From: an uncultured Duncaniella sp.
Lineage (GTDB): Bacteria; Bacteroidota; Bacteroidia; Bacteroidales; Muribaculaceae
DNA length: 64,000 bases
Direction of reading: 5' to 3'
Assembly: GCA_910577335.1 (NCBI GenBank)
Contig: CAJTMJ010000015.1
Span: 1-64,000 of the forward strand
Part shown: one piece after another, positions 53,744 to 61,709 of the stretch
Numbering within the stretch: the first letter of the stretch is position 1
Layout of the letters: each line of letters opens with the position of its first letter
Notes under the pieces: model-generated
Databases searched by the model: none
What the model was told of the DNA's origin: nothing
Seen by the model: the letters and a program-made list of their open reading frames with translations, nothing else
Program-made: the position numbers and the translations under genes

Positions 53744-53779
53744 AACTGATTTCTTAAAAAATAAAAAGTTTAAATCAGT
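53744..53779. repeat. Small internally deleted repeat derivative
   Basis: AACTGATTTCTTAAAAAATA followed by AAAAGTTTAAATCAGTC: the two ends of the 192-bp element with the middle missing. Lies between the efflux adaptor and the alaS 3' end. Confidence 0.6.
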
Positions 53780-53787
53780 CCTTCTGA

Positions 53788-53806
53788 AAATCCCCAACCG
53801 GGGAAA
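53788..53806 (-). terminator. Weak hairpin after alaS
   Basis: On the minus strand CCCC-GGTT-GGGG is followed by ATTTTC, 12 bp after the alaS stop. The stem is only four to five bases, so termination is uncertain. Confidence 0.4.
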
Positions 53807-53817
53807 TTCAAGTTAGT

Positions 53818-56439
53818 TTAATTCTTTATAGCATCGGAGAGGGACTGGAATGCAATACTGATGCCTTCCTTGTCCTTACCGCCGGCTTGAGCGAAACCGG
53901 GTTGACCGCCACCGCCACCCTTGATGGCTTTGGCTGCCTCGCGGACGATTGTTGATGCGTTGTAGCCTTGCTTAACGAGGTCGTCAGTGAAAGCCACAGT
54001 CAAAAGCGGTTTGCCAGCCACATCCACAGTCGCAGCTATGAAGGCTGTGTTTTCGGGTGACATCTGTCTTACACCGAATGCGACATTTTTCACTACATCT
54101 GCCATGCGTACACCTCCGAGCGACACAACTTTGATGCCGTTTACGGTTTCTGCCTTTCCAAGCAGCTCGCGGGTGAGGTTGCGAACACGCTCTTGGAAAA
54201 ATTCTTCAGCCTGTTTGCGAAGCTCGGCATTTTCAGTGATTGACTTGCGAAGAGCCTGAAGGATATCGGGTGCATTGTGGAGCATTTCGCCAATCTCACG
54301 CATGTTGTCGGCAACATGGTCAATGAGGTCTTCGGCAACACCTGCCGTTACGGCTTCGATACGGCGTATACCGGCAGCGATGCTTGACTCAGAGACGATG
54401 CGTATCATACCTATGTTACCGGTGTTGGGAACGTGTGTACCACCGCAGAGCTCAACAGAGTCGCCATACTTAACCACACGTACTTCCTCACCATATTTTT
54501 CACCGAAGAGTGCCATAGCGCCCATCTGCATAGCTTCAGCTATAGGCATAGAGCGATGCTCATCAAGGGGTATTGCTTTGCGTACATTGGCATTTGCGAT
54601 GCGCTCAGCCTTGCGAAGTTCTTCGGGAGTGACTTTCTGGAAGTGAGAGAAGTCGAAGCGAAGCATTTCGGGGGTCACGTATGAACCTTTCTGCTCAACA
54701 TGTGTGCCGAGCACCTGACGCAATGCTGCGTGAAGCAGGTGAGTGGCAGTGTGGTTACATTCTGTGGCACGGCGGTTTGCCTCGTTTATCTTAGCCTCGA
54801 ATGTGGCAGTGACATCGGCGGGGAGTTTCTTTGCAAGATGTACGGCTTGACCGTTTTCACGTTTAGTGTCGTAGATTTCAATAGTCTCATCGCCGTTGAT
54901 AAGCCAACCGCTATCACCGACCTGACCACCCATTTCAGCATAGAAGGGGGTGACGGAAAGAACTATCTGATAAAACTCCTTATTCTTCTGCGATACCTTG
55001 CGGTAACGGAGTATCTGAGTGGGAGCGGAAGTTTCGTCGTAACCCACAAACTCAGTTTCACCCTCACGAACAGTAACCCAGTCGGTAGCCTCAACGGCAG
55101 CGGCGTTACGGGCACGGGTTTTCTGAGCTTCCATCTCGACATCGAAACCTTCCTTGTCAAGGGTCATGCCGTTTTCTTTAAGTATAAGCTCTGTGAGGTC
55201 AAGGGGGAATCCGTAAGTGTCATAGAGTACGAAAGCCTCTTTACCTGAGATTTCAGTCTTACCTTCATTCTTGGCATTTTTTATAGCGTCATCGAGGATG
55301 GCTATACCCTTGTCAAGAGTGCGAAGGAATGAATCTTCTTCCTCCTTTATCACCTTCATTATAAGCTCACGCTGAGCGGCGATTTCAGGATAAGCTTCAC
55401 CCATTGAGTCAATGAGAGTGTTGACAAGCTTGTACATGAAAGCCTGTTTTTGACCAAGGAATGTGTAGGCGTAACGTACGGCACGGCGAAGTATGCGTCG
55501 GATCACATATCCGGCTTTGGCATTTCCCGGAAGCTGGCTGTCAGCGATAGAGAAGGCTATTGTGCGCACATGGTCGGCGATGACACGCATGGCGACATCG
55601 ACACGTGCGTCTTTGCCATATTCCTTGCCTGACAACTGAGATATCTTATAGATGAGGGGAGTGAATACGTCAGTGTCATAATTGGATTTCTTCCCCTGAA
55701 GAGCCATACAGAGGCGTTCGAAGCCCATACCTGTATCGATTACTTTCGCAGGAAGTGGTTCGAGTGTGCCGTCAGCCTTGCGGTTGTACTGCATGAACAC
55801 GAGGTTCCATATCTCAATCACGAGGGGATTGTCGTGGTTTACGAGAGATGCACCGTCAACTTTGGCACGCTCTTCATCGCTACGGAGGTCAATGTGGATT
55901 TCTGAGCACGGACCGCAGGGACCGGTATCACCCATTTCCCAGAAATTGTCATGTTTGTTTCCGTTGATGATGTGAGATTTCGGAAGATGCTGTTCCCAAT
56001 ATGATGCGGCTTCGTCGTCGCGTGAAAGCCCTTCCTCAGGCGAGCCTTCAAACACAGTGGCGTAAAGACGATCGGGGTCGAGGTGAAGGACATCCACGAG
56101 ATATTCCCAAGCCCAATCGATGGCTTCTTTTTTGAAATAGTCGCCGAATGACCAGTTTCCGAGCATTTCGAACATAGTGTGGTGGTATGTGTCCATACCT
56201 ACCTCTTCGAGGTCGTTGTGCTTGCCGGAAACTCGCAGACATTTCTGAGAGTCCGCGACACGCTGATATTTGGCAGCCTTATTGCCGAGTATAATGTCTT
56301 TGAACTGGTTCATACCCGCATTAGTGAACATCAGGGTGGGGTCATCCTTTATCACCATCGGTGCGGAGGGGACAATATGGTGTCCCTTGGAGCGGAAAAA
56401 CTCTTTGAAAGATTCGCGTATTTCCTTAGCTGTAAGCAT
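53818..56439 (-). CDS. alaS: Alanine-tRNA ligase
   Basis: The 873-residue cytoplasmic enzyme charges tRNA-Ala. The catalytic class II core (~1-450) opens MLTAKEIRESFKEFFRSKG and includes PTLMFTNAGMNQFKDI. The editing domain carries the zinc/editing HTATH in CNHTATHLLHAA and CGGTH in VELCGGTHVPNTG. The C-terminal C-Ala domain ends with GGGGGQPGFAQAGG. Length matches the usual bacterial AlaRS (~875). The TATCTTTG promoter box at 56489 lies 50 bp upstream. Divergent to the EF-G2 gene. Confidence 0.97.
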   Translation of the reverse strand: MLTAKEIRESFKEFFRSKGHHIVPSAPMVIKDDPTLMFTNAGMNQFKDIILGNKAAKYQRVADSQKCLRVSGKHNDLEEVGMDTYHHTMFEMLGNWSFGDYFKKEAIDWAWEYLVDVLHLDPDRLYATVFEGSPEEGLSRDDEAASYWEQHLPKSHIINGNKHDNFWEMGDTGPCGPCSEIHIDLRSDEERAKVDGASLVNHDNPLVIEIWNLVFMQYNRKADGTLEPLPAKVIDTGMGFERLCMALQGKKSNYDTDVFTPLIYKISQLSGKEYGKDARVDVAMRVIADHVRTIAFSIADSQLPGNAKAGYVIRRILRRAVRYAYTFLGQKQAFMYKLVNTLIDSMGEAYPEIAAQRELIMKVIKEEEDSFLRTLDKGIAILDDAIKNAKNEGKTEISGKEAFVLYDTYGFPLDLTELILKENGMTLDKEGFDVEMEAQKTRARNAAAVEATDWVTVREGETEFVGYDETSAPTQILRYRKVSQKNKEFYQIVLSVTPFYAEMGGQVGDSGWLINGDETIEIYDTKRENGQAVHLAKKLPADVTATFEAKINEANRRATECNHTATHLLHAALRQVLGTHVEQKGSYVTPEMLRFDFSHFQKVTPEELRKAERIANANVRKAIPLDEHRSMPIAEAMQMGAMALFGEKYGEEVRVVKYGDSVELCGGTHVPNTGNIGMIRIVSESSIAAGIRRIEAVTAGVAEDLIDHVADNMREIGEMLHNAPDILQALRKSITENAELRKQAEEFFQERVRNLTRELLGKAETVNGIKVVSLGGVRMADVVKNVAFGVRQMSPENTAFIAATVDVAGKPLLTVAFTDDLVKQGYNASTIVREAAKAIKGGGGGQPGFAQAGGKDKEGISIAFQSLSDAIKN

Positions 56440-56849
56440 ATTATAATTGTTTAGTCAATATTTGCTACGTGTTGTTAAAAACAGAGTGCAAAGATACAAT
56501 TTTTTTGTGAAATCTCAATACGTCAATGAGTTTAAAAGTTGGGTGATTCAAAGGTTGGTTAGGTGATTAGTTCGTTTAATCATCCTTGACTTGGTGTTGG
56601 CAAGTTATTATAGGTGGAAAAATGTGACCGTGGCGGTGGAGATTTAAGTGTTTTTAATGATAATTTATTATTTGGTTGTATATTAATTCGTTAAGCTCGA
56701 AAATCGATGATTTATGGGCGGTTTTGGAAGGTTTTTTTTGATTTTATGTTATAAAACACATCAATCAGGGGGCTAAAATTGAAATATTATTACTATTTTG
56801 CGGTCGTTTTTAGAAAATTCTTACCAAAAACTAACACCTTGGATTAAAT
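56440..56849. other. Non-coding divergent region alaS / EF-G2
   Basis: This 410-bp AT-rich stretch holds the alaS promoter on its left side. On the right, TACTATTTTG at 56791-56800 may form a weak -7 box for the EF-G2 gene. The EF-G2 side is about 350 bp long and contains no reading frame or strong hairpin I can support. A long regulatory region would fit the sugar-starvation control reported for B. thetaiotaomicron EF-G2, but no specific operator was recognised. Confidence 0.5.
56489..56519 (-). promoter_or_regulatory. Promoter of alaS
   Basis: On the minus strand ATTG (56519-56516), a 19-bp spacer and TATCTTTG (56496-56489) match the Bacteroidetes layout with one mismatch in the upstream box. 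Confidence 0.65.
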
Positions 56850-59009
56850 ATGAAAGTATATCAAACCAACGAGATTAAAAACATAGCCTTGCTTGGTAGC
56901 AAAGGCTCGGGTAAAACCACACTCGCTGAAGCAATGCTCTTCGAGTGTGGAGTTATAAAACGTCGCGGCACCATAGAAGGTAAAAACACTGTGAGCGATT
57001 CATTTCCCGTCGAGAAGGAATATGGTTATAGCGTATTCTCGACGGTTTTCTATGCAGAATTCCTAAACAAGAAATTGAATGTGATTGACTGTCCGGGAGC
57101 CGATGACTTCGTGGGCAACGCAATCACCGCCCTCAACGTCACTGATACCGGTGTGATCCTTATCAATTCACAATATGGTGTTGAAGTCGGCACTCAGAAC
57201 ATATTCCGTACCACACAGTCACTCAAAAAGCCTGTAATCTTCGCTCTCAACCAGCTTGATGGCGAGAAGGCTGACTATGAGAATGTGATGGAGCAGATGC
57301 GCGAGCATTTCGGCAACAAGATTGTGGCTATCCAATATCCGCTCCAGTGCGGTCCCGGTTTCAATGCCATGATCGACGTGTTGCTGATGAAGAAATATTC
57401 ATGGGGTCCCGAAGGTGGTGCGCCTACTATCGAGGAAATTCCCGCAGAGGAGATGGAAAAAGCCCAAGAACTCCATCAAGCACTCGTGGAAGCCGCTGCC
57501 GAGAATGACGAGACCCTAATGGAAAAATTCTTTGACCAAGGTCATCTTTCGGAGGATGAGATGCGTGAGGGTATCCGCAAAGGTCTTATCGACCGTTCGA
57601 TCTATCCTGTGTTCTGCGTCAGCGCAGCTAAGGATATGGGTGTGCGCCGCATGATGGAATTCCTCGGAAACGTTGTTCCTTTTGTTGAGGATATGCCGGC
57701 ACCTGTCACTGTTGACGGCGTAGAGGTTAAGCCTGACAGCAATGGTCCGCTTTCACTTTACTTCTTCAAGACTACTGTAGAACCGCATATCGGTGAAGTC
57801 AGCTACTTCAAGGTGATGTCAGGAACGCTTACTCCCGGTGTTGACCTTGAGAATGTGACTCGCGGCACACGTGAACGCATCGCTCAGATCAACTGTGTAT
57901 GCGGCAGCATCAAGACTCAGGTTGACAAGCTCTGCGCAGGTGACATAGGTGCTACTGTGAAACTCAAAGATGTGCGCACAGGCAACACTCTCGACGCTAA
58001 GGATTGCGACTATCGATTTGATTTCATAAAATTCCCGGAACCAAAATATCGTCGTGCTATCCGTCCCGTCACCGAAAGTGACGCCGAGAAACTTATGGGT
58101 ATTCTTACCCGTATGCATGAGGAAGACCCGACTTGGGTGGTTGAGCAATCAAAGGAACTCAAGCAGACTATTCTTTCTGGTCAGGGTGAATTCCACCTCC
58201 GCACTCTCAAATGGCGTGTTGAAAACAATGATAAATTGCCTATCGTGTTCGATGAACCGCGCATCCCTTATCGTGAAACTATCACTAAGGCGGCTCGTGC
58301 CGATTATCGCCATAAGAAGCAGTCGGGTGGTGCAGGTCAGTTTGGCGAAGTCCATCTGATCATCGAACCTTACACCGAAGGTATGCCGGCTCCCGATACT
58401 TATAAGTTCGGCAATCAGGAATACAAGATGAGTGTACGTGACACTCAGGAGATACCTCTCGCATGGGGCGGTAAGCTGGTTGTATATAACTGTATAGTAG
58501 GTGGTGCGATTGACGCACGTTTCATCCCTGCTATCGTCAAAGGTCTCATGGACCGCATGGAGCAAGGTCCTCTTACCGGTAGCTATGCGCGTGACGTACG
58601 TGTATGCATATATGACGGTAAGATGCACCCGGTTGACTCTAACGAAATCTCATTCCGCCTTGCCGGACGTAACGCATTCAGCGAAGCATTCCGCAATGCT
58701 AATCCGAAGGTGCTTGAACCTGTTTACGATGTCGATGTAATGGTTCCCGCAGACGTGATGGGTGATGTTATGAGTGACCTTCAGGGACGCCGCGCCATCA
58801 TCATGGGTATGTCAAGCGACAACGGATTTGAGAAGATTTCAGCCCGTGTGCCCTTGAAGGAGATGTCTTCATATTCAACAGCTCTTTCTTCGATAACCGG
58901 CGGACGTTCGGCATTCACCATGAAGTTCTCTTCATACGAACTTGTTCCCTCTGATGTTCAGGAAAAACTTCTGAAGGAATACGCTGAAAAAGCTCAGGCA
59001 GACGAATAA
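56850..59009 (+). CDS. fusA2: EF-G paralogue with degenerate GTPase (EF-G2 type)
   Basis: This full-length 719-residue EF-G homologue has all five domains, but the G domain is altered. The P-loop is GSKGSGKTT (16-24). The switch II motif reads DCPGADDF, placing Ala84 where translating EF-G has the catalytic His of DTPGH. NKxD is NQLD. The Bacteroides thetaiotaomicron EF-G2, which supports translation under sugar starvation and gut colonisation without GTPase activity, has been described with such losses; this gene fits that class by sequence. The canonical fusA is not in the window. Binding of GTP may persist. Confidence 0.88.
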   Translation: MKVYQTNEIKNIALLGSKGSGKTTLAEAMLFECGVIKRRGTIEGKNTVSDSFPVEKEYGYSVFSTVFYAEFLNKKLNVIDCPGADDFVGNAITALNVTDTGVILINSQYGVEVGTQNIFRTTQSLKKPVIFALNQLDGEKADYENVMEQMREHFGNKIVAIQYPLQCGPGFNAMIDVLLMKKYSWGPEGGAPTIEEIPAEEMEKAQELHQALVEAAAENDETLMEKFFDQGHLSEDEMREGIRKGLIDRSIYPVFCVSAAKDMGVRRMMEFLGNVVPFVEDMPAPVTVDGVEVKPDSNGPLSLYFFKTTVEPHIGEVSYFKVMSGTLTPGVDLENVTRGTRERIAQINCVCGSIKTQVDKLCAGDIGATVKLKDVRTGNTLDAKDCDYRFDFIKFPEPKYRRAIRPVTESDAEKLMGILTRMHEEDPTWVVEQSKELKQTILSGQGEFHLRTLKWRVENNDKLPIVFDEPRIPYRETITKAARADYRHKKQSGGAGQFGEVHLIIEPYTEGMPAPDTYKFGNQEYKMSVRDTQEIPLAWGGKLVVYNCIVGGAIDARFIPAIVKGLMDRMEQGPLTGSYARDVRVCIYDGKMHPVDSNEISFRLAGRNAFSEAFRNANPKVLEPVYDVDVMVPADVMGDVMSDLQGRRAIIMGMSSDNGFEKISARVPLKEMSSYSTALSSITGGRSAFTMKFSSYELVPSDVQEKLLKEYAEKAQADE

Positions 59010-59056
59010 ATTCTAATTTACCTGAATGCACATATCGTGACGTGCCAGCCCGGCAT

Positions 59057-59082
59057 AGGGCTGACACGTCACTTTTTTAACA
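59057..59082 (+). terminator. Intrinsic terminator after the EF-G2 gene
   Basis: GTGACGTG-CCAGCCC pairs with GGGCTG-ACACGTCAC around a short loop and is followed by TTTTTT. Confidence 0.8.
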
Positions 59083-59098
59083 GGCACATTTATCATGG

Positions 59099-59194
59099 CT
59101 TCGGTCGCTTAGCTCGCTAAGCTCCCTCATTGAGCTGTTAATTCATCTCGAAAATAGCATCAAATCTTAAAAAATAAAAAATTTAAATCAGTTC
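59099..59194. mobile_element. Truncated copy of the 192-bp inverted-repeat element
   Basis: About 96 bases match the right half of copy A (CTTCGGTC, the CTTAGCTCGCTAAG hairpin, CTCGAAAATAGCATCAAATC) and end with ATTTAAATCAGTTC. The left end is missing. It sits between the EF-G2 terminator and the fdtA promoter. Confidence 0.65.
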
Positions 59195-59211
59195 AATAGC
59201 ATATTTTTATG

Positions 59212-59219
59212 TAATTTTG
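59212..59219 (+). promoter_or_regulatory. -7 promoter box of the fdtA-like gene
   Basis: TAATTTTG ends 6 bp before the ATG at 59226, so the mRNA would have almost no leader. No -33 TTTG is seen at 19-21 bp. Confidence 0.55.
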
Positions 59220-59225
59220 CAAACT

Positions 59226-59660
59226 ATGGAATCTGTGAGCCAAAACAAACCAAGGATAATACAGCTGCCCAAGATATGTGACCCGAGGGGAAATCTAACA
59301 TTCGTGCAGGACATGGAACAGGTGCCTTTCGAGATTTCGAGGGTATACTGGACATACGATGTGCCTGCCGGAGAGTTCCGTGGTGGACATTCGCACAGGA
59401 CGGCCGAGGAGGTTGTGGTGGCTTCAGGAGGGAGTTTCAATGTGAATCTGTTTGACGGGGAGGAATGGGTGACATATACTCTTAATCGCCCTTACCAAGG
59501 GCTGTATATACCATCGGGTTATTGGAGAACTCTTGATAATTTCGCCTCGGGAAGCGTTTGTCTTGTTATGACTTCGACTAAGTATGATGAGGCTGACTAC
59601 GTGAGAGATTTTGATGAATTCAAACGTATAGTTTCCGAAAGGAGGAATGGGGGAGTATGA
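59226..59660 (+). CDS. FdtA/QdtA-type dTDP-sugar ketoisomerase
   Basis: The 144-residue cupin has the WxcM/FdtA pattern: RIIQLPKICDPRGNLTFVQD at the start, the HxH-type GHSHRTAEE and YIPSGYWRTLDNF. FdtA and QdtA turn dTDP-4-keto-6-deoxyglucose into the 3-keto isomer, the substrate of the aminotransferase encoded next (4-bp overlap, ATGA). The ATG at 59226 is preferred to a TTG at 59217, which lies in the -7 box. Product sugars (dTDP-Fuc3N or Qui3N types) decorate S-layers, O-antigens or glycoproteins. The exact stereochemistry cannot be read. Confidence 0.85.
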   Translation: MESVSQNKPRIIQLPKICDPRGNLTFVQDMEQVPFEISRVYWTYDVPAGEFRGGHSHRTAEEVVVASGGSFNVNLFDGEEWVTYTLNRPYQGLYIPSGYWRTLDNFASGSVCLVMTSTKYDEADYVRDFDEFKRIVSERRNGGV

Positions 59661-60796
59661 GCAATCAGTATCCTTTTCTGAGATTGGGTGATGTGAACAG
59701 ACGCTATGAAGCGGAGCTAATCGAAGCGGCTGTCAGGGTCATACAAAGTGGAAGATACGTAGGCGGAGATGAGGTGACTTCGTTCGAACGAGAGTTGGGC
59801 GAAATGGTTAAGACTAAGCATGTGGTCGGAGTAAGCAACGGCTTGGATGCGCTAAGGTTGATTCTCAGAGGATACATTGAACTTGGTGAAATGGCGCCGG
59901 GTGACGAGATTATAGTACCGGCAAATACCTATATAGCATCAGTGCTTGCAGTGACTGACTGCGGACTTACGCCTGTGCTTGTTGATGCGGATATTCATAC
60001 GATGAACATAGATTATGATCTCATAAGGGAAGCTGTCACTCCCAGTACACGTGCGATTATGACGGTTCATTTGTATGGACGCATAGCGTGGGATGAAAGG
60101 CTTATGGCAATTGCCCGTAAATATAATCTGAAGATAATAGAGGATTGCGCACAGGCTATAGGTGGCAGGGCGTGTATACCCGGTATTAACGGCTCATATC
60201 AAGCGGGTGGGCTTGGTGATGCGGCGGCGTTTAGTTTCTATCCTACAAAAAACATCGGTGCGCTCGGTGATGCGGGGGCTGTGGCTACAAATGACCCGGC
60301 TCTTGCCAAGGCGGTCAGAGCTTTGGCTAATTATGGAGCAGACAGGCGTTACCATAATATATATTGCGGAGGTAATTGCCGTTTGGATTCCTTACAGGCA
60401 GCACTGCTAAGGGTGAAATTGCCACATATCGACGAGGAGAATGGTGGCAGATTTGAACGTGCATTGGTGTATGAGCGTATGATTTCACATAAAAATATAG
60501 TGAAGCCTTTTATGAGCCGATGGGTTACAGACAATGTGTGGCATCAGTATGTGATCCGTGTCACCGATGGGAAGCGCGACCGCATGAAGGAGGAATTATT
60601 AAAGAGAGGGGTTGAGACGGATATACATTATGCTGTCCCTCCACATAGACAGCCGTGTTATGCCGGATTGGCGCATGGCGAGTTGCCTGTCACGGAGAGA
60701 TTGGCATCGGAGGTTCTTAGCCTTCCGATAAGCTCATGCACGTCCGTGAGCGAGGCTGCGGAAATAGCAAAAATAATAAACAATATTGAATTGTAA
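59657..60796 (+). CDS. DegT/DnrJ/EryC1-type sugar aminotransferase (FdtB-like)
   Basis: This 379-residue PLP enzyme of the DegT family adds an amino group to a keto sugar nucleotide. The PLP-binding lysine is in SFYPTKNIGALGDAG, and the substrate-binding VGVSNGLDALRLILRG and HLYGRIAWDERL are typical. Directly downstream of an FdtA-type isomerase, the likely product is a dTDP-3-amino-3,6-dideoxyhexose. An acetyltransferase, the third enzyme of Fuc3NAc or Qui3NAc synthesis, is not adjacent. The start overlaps the isomerase stop by 4 bp. Confidence 0.9.
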   Translation: MSNQYPFLRLGDVNRRYEAELIEAAVRVIQSGRYVGGDEVTSFERELGEMVKTKHVVGVSNGLDALRLILRGYIELGEMAPGDEIIVPANTYIASVLAVTDCGLTPVLVDADIHTMNIDYDLIREAVTPSTRAIMTVHLYGRIAWDERLMAIARKYNLKIIEDCAQAIGGRACIPGINGSYQAGGLGDAAAFSFYPTKNIGALGDAGAVATNDPALAKAVRALANYGADRRYHNIYCGGNCRLDSLQAALLRVKLPHIDEENGGRFERALVYERMISHKNIVKPFMSRWVTDNVWHQYVIRVTDGKRDRMKEELLKRGVETDIHYAVPPHRQPCYAGLAHGELPVTERLASEVLSLPISSCTSVSEAAEIAKIINNIEL

Positions 60797-60808
60797 CTAC
60801 TGAAATAG

Positions 60809-61699
60809 ATGGCAAAAAGAAAATATAGACGTTCGATTATTAATAAGAAAAAAGGCAAAGTTTCAATTCAGACTTTGGTGATAGTCGCATTGATAATCGG
60901 TTGTATAAAATTGGGGCAAGAATTAAGCAGCCGGGAAAACAATGGTGGCGTGACAAGAACCGGAATTGAAAATGCGGGAGATTACGGGGATTTGATGGCG
61001 GTTAAAACCAATGAGAAGTCAGTGTCGGTGGAGAAAAAATATAAGGGTATGGATATATCGTTTAATCCGAAATATCATATACCTAACTGGGTGTCGTGGG
61101 AGCTTACGGAAGAGGAGACCAAAGGTGATGTGAACCGCACGAATAAATTTAGCAGCGATGAAGATGTTGCCGGATGTGCCGATACGTGGGATTACAATTA
61201 TTCCGGATATGACCGAGGACACATGGCACCTGCCGGAGATATGAAATGGGATAAGGATGCGATGGAGGAAACGTTTCTGATGACTAACATCTGTCCGCAG
61301 GTGAAATCGCTTAACACCGGCAGCTGGAAACGTCTTGAGGAGAAGTGCCGTTATTGGGCTGAGATTATGGGCAGTTTGTACATAGTTTGTGGACCGATAA
61401 TCGACGGGGAACCGATAGAGTATATCGGGGATTCGAGAGTGTATGTGCCGAAACGTTTCTTCAAGGTTATATTGTCGCCCTATACAAATCCGGCTGTGGG
61501 AATAGGTTTCATAATGCCAAACGGCAAGGTCGAGGGTGGTATGCAGGCATGTGCCGTGCCGATTGATTCGGTGGAGGCTGTGACTGGGCATGATTTCTTC
61601 GCATCGCTCCCTGATGATATCGAGAATGATGTAGAGTCTCAATGTAATTTCCATTATTGGAGTACGCTGAGAAAGAAAAAGAATAAACAAGTTCAATAA
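60809..61699 (+). CDS. DNA/RNA non-specific endonuclease, membrane-anchored or exported
   Basis: The 296-residue protein has a basic N-terminus, then one hydrophobic segment (VSIQTLVIVALIIGCI, ~24-39) that can be a signal anchor. A beta-beta-alpha-metal nuclease domain follows (~90-285). The active site is DRGHMAPAGDM with His138, and ETFLMTNICPQVKSLN supplies the metal-binding Asn. Such enzymes of the Serratia nuclease type degrade any nucleic acid, for nutrition or defence against incoming DNA. It lies 10 bp before mnmE. Confidence 0.92.
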   Translation: MAKRKYRRSIINKKKGKVSIQTLVIVALIIGCIKLGQELSSRENNGGVTRTGIENAGDYGDLMAVKTNEKSVSVEKKYKGMDISFNPKYHIPNWVSWELTEEETKGDVNRTNKFSSDEDVAGCADTWDYNYSGYDRGHMAPAGDMKWDKDAMEETFLMTNICPQVKSLNTGSWKRLEEKCRYWAEIMGSLYIVCGPIIDGEPIEYIGDSRVYVPKRFFKVILSPYTNPAVGIGFIMPNGKVEGGMQACAVPIDSVEAVTGHDFFASLPDDIENDVESQCNFHYWSTLRKKKNKQVQ

Positions 61700-61709
61700 G
61701 GATGTTGAT

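Noticed and set aside
54700..55248. 182-codon open frame opposite alaS
   Set aside because: Antisense to a conserved synthetase; composition follows the opposite strand's codons.
61019..61696. 225-codon open frame opposite the nuclease gene
   Set aside because: The plus-strand nuclease has a full catalytic motif; the antisense frame has none.
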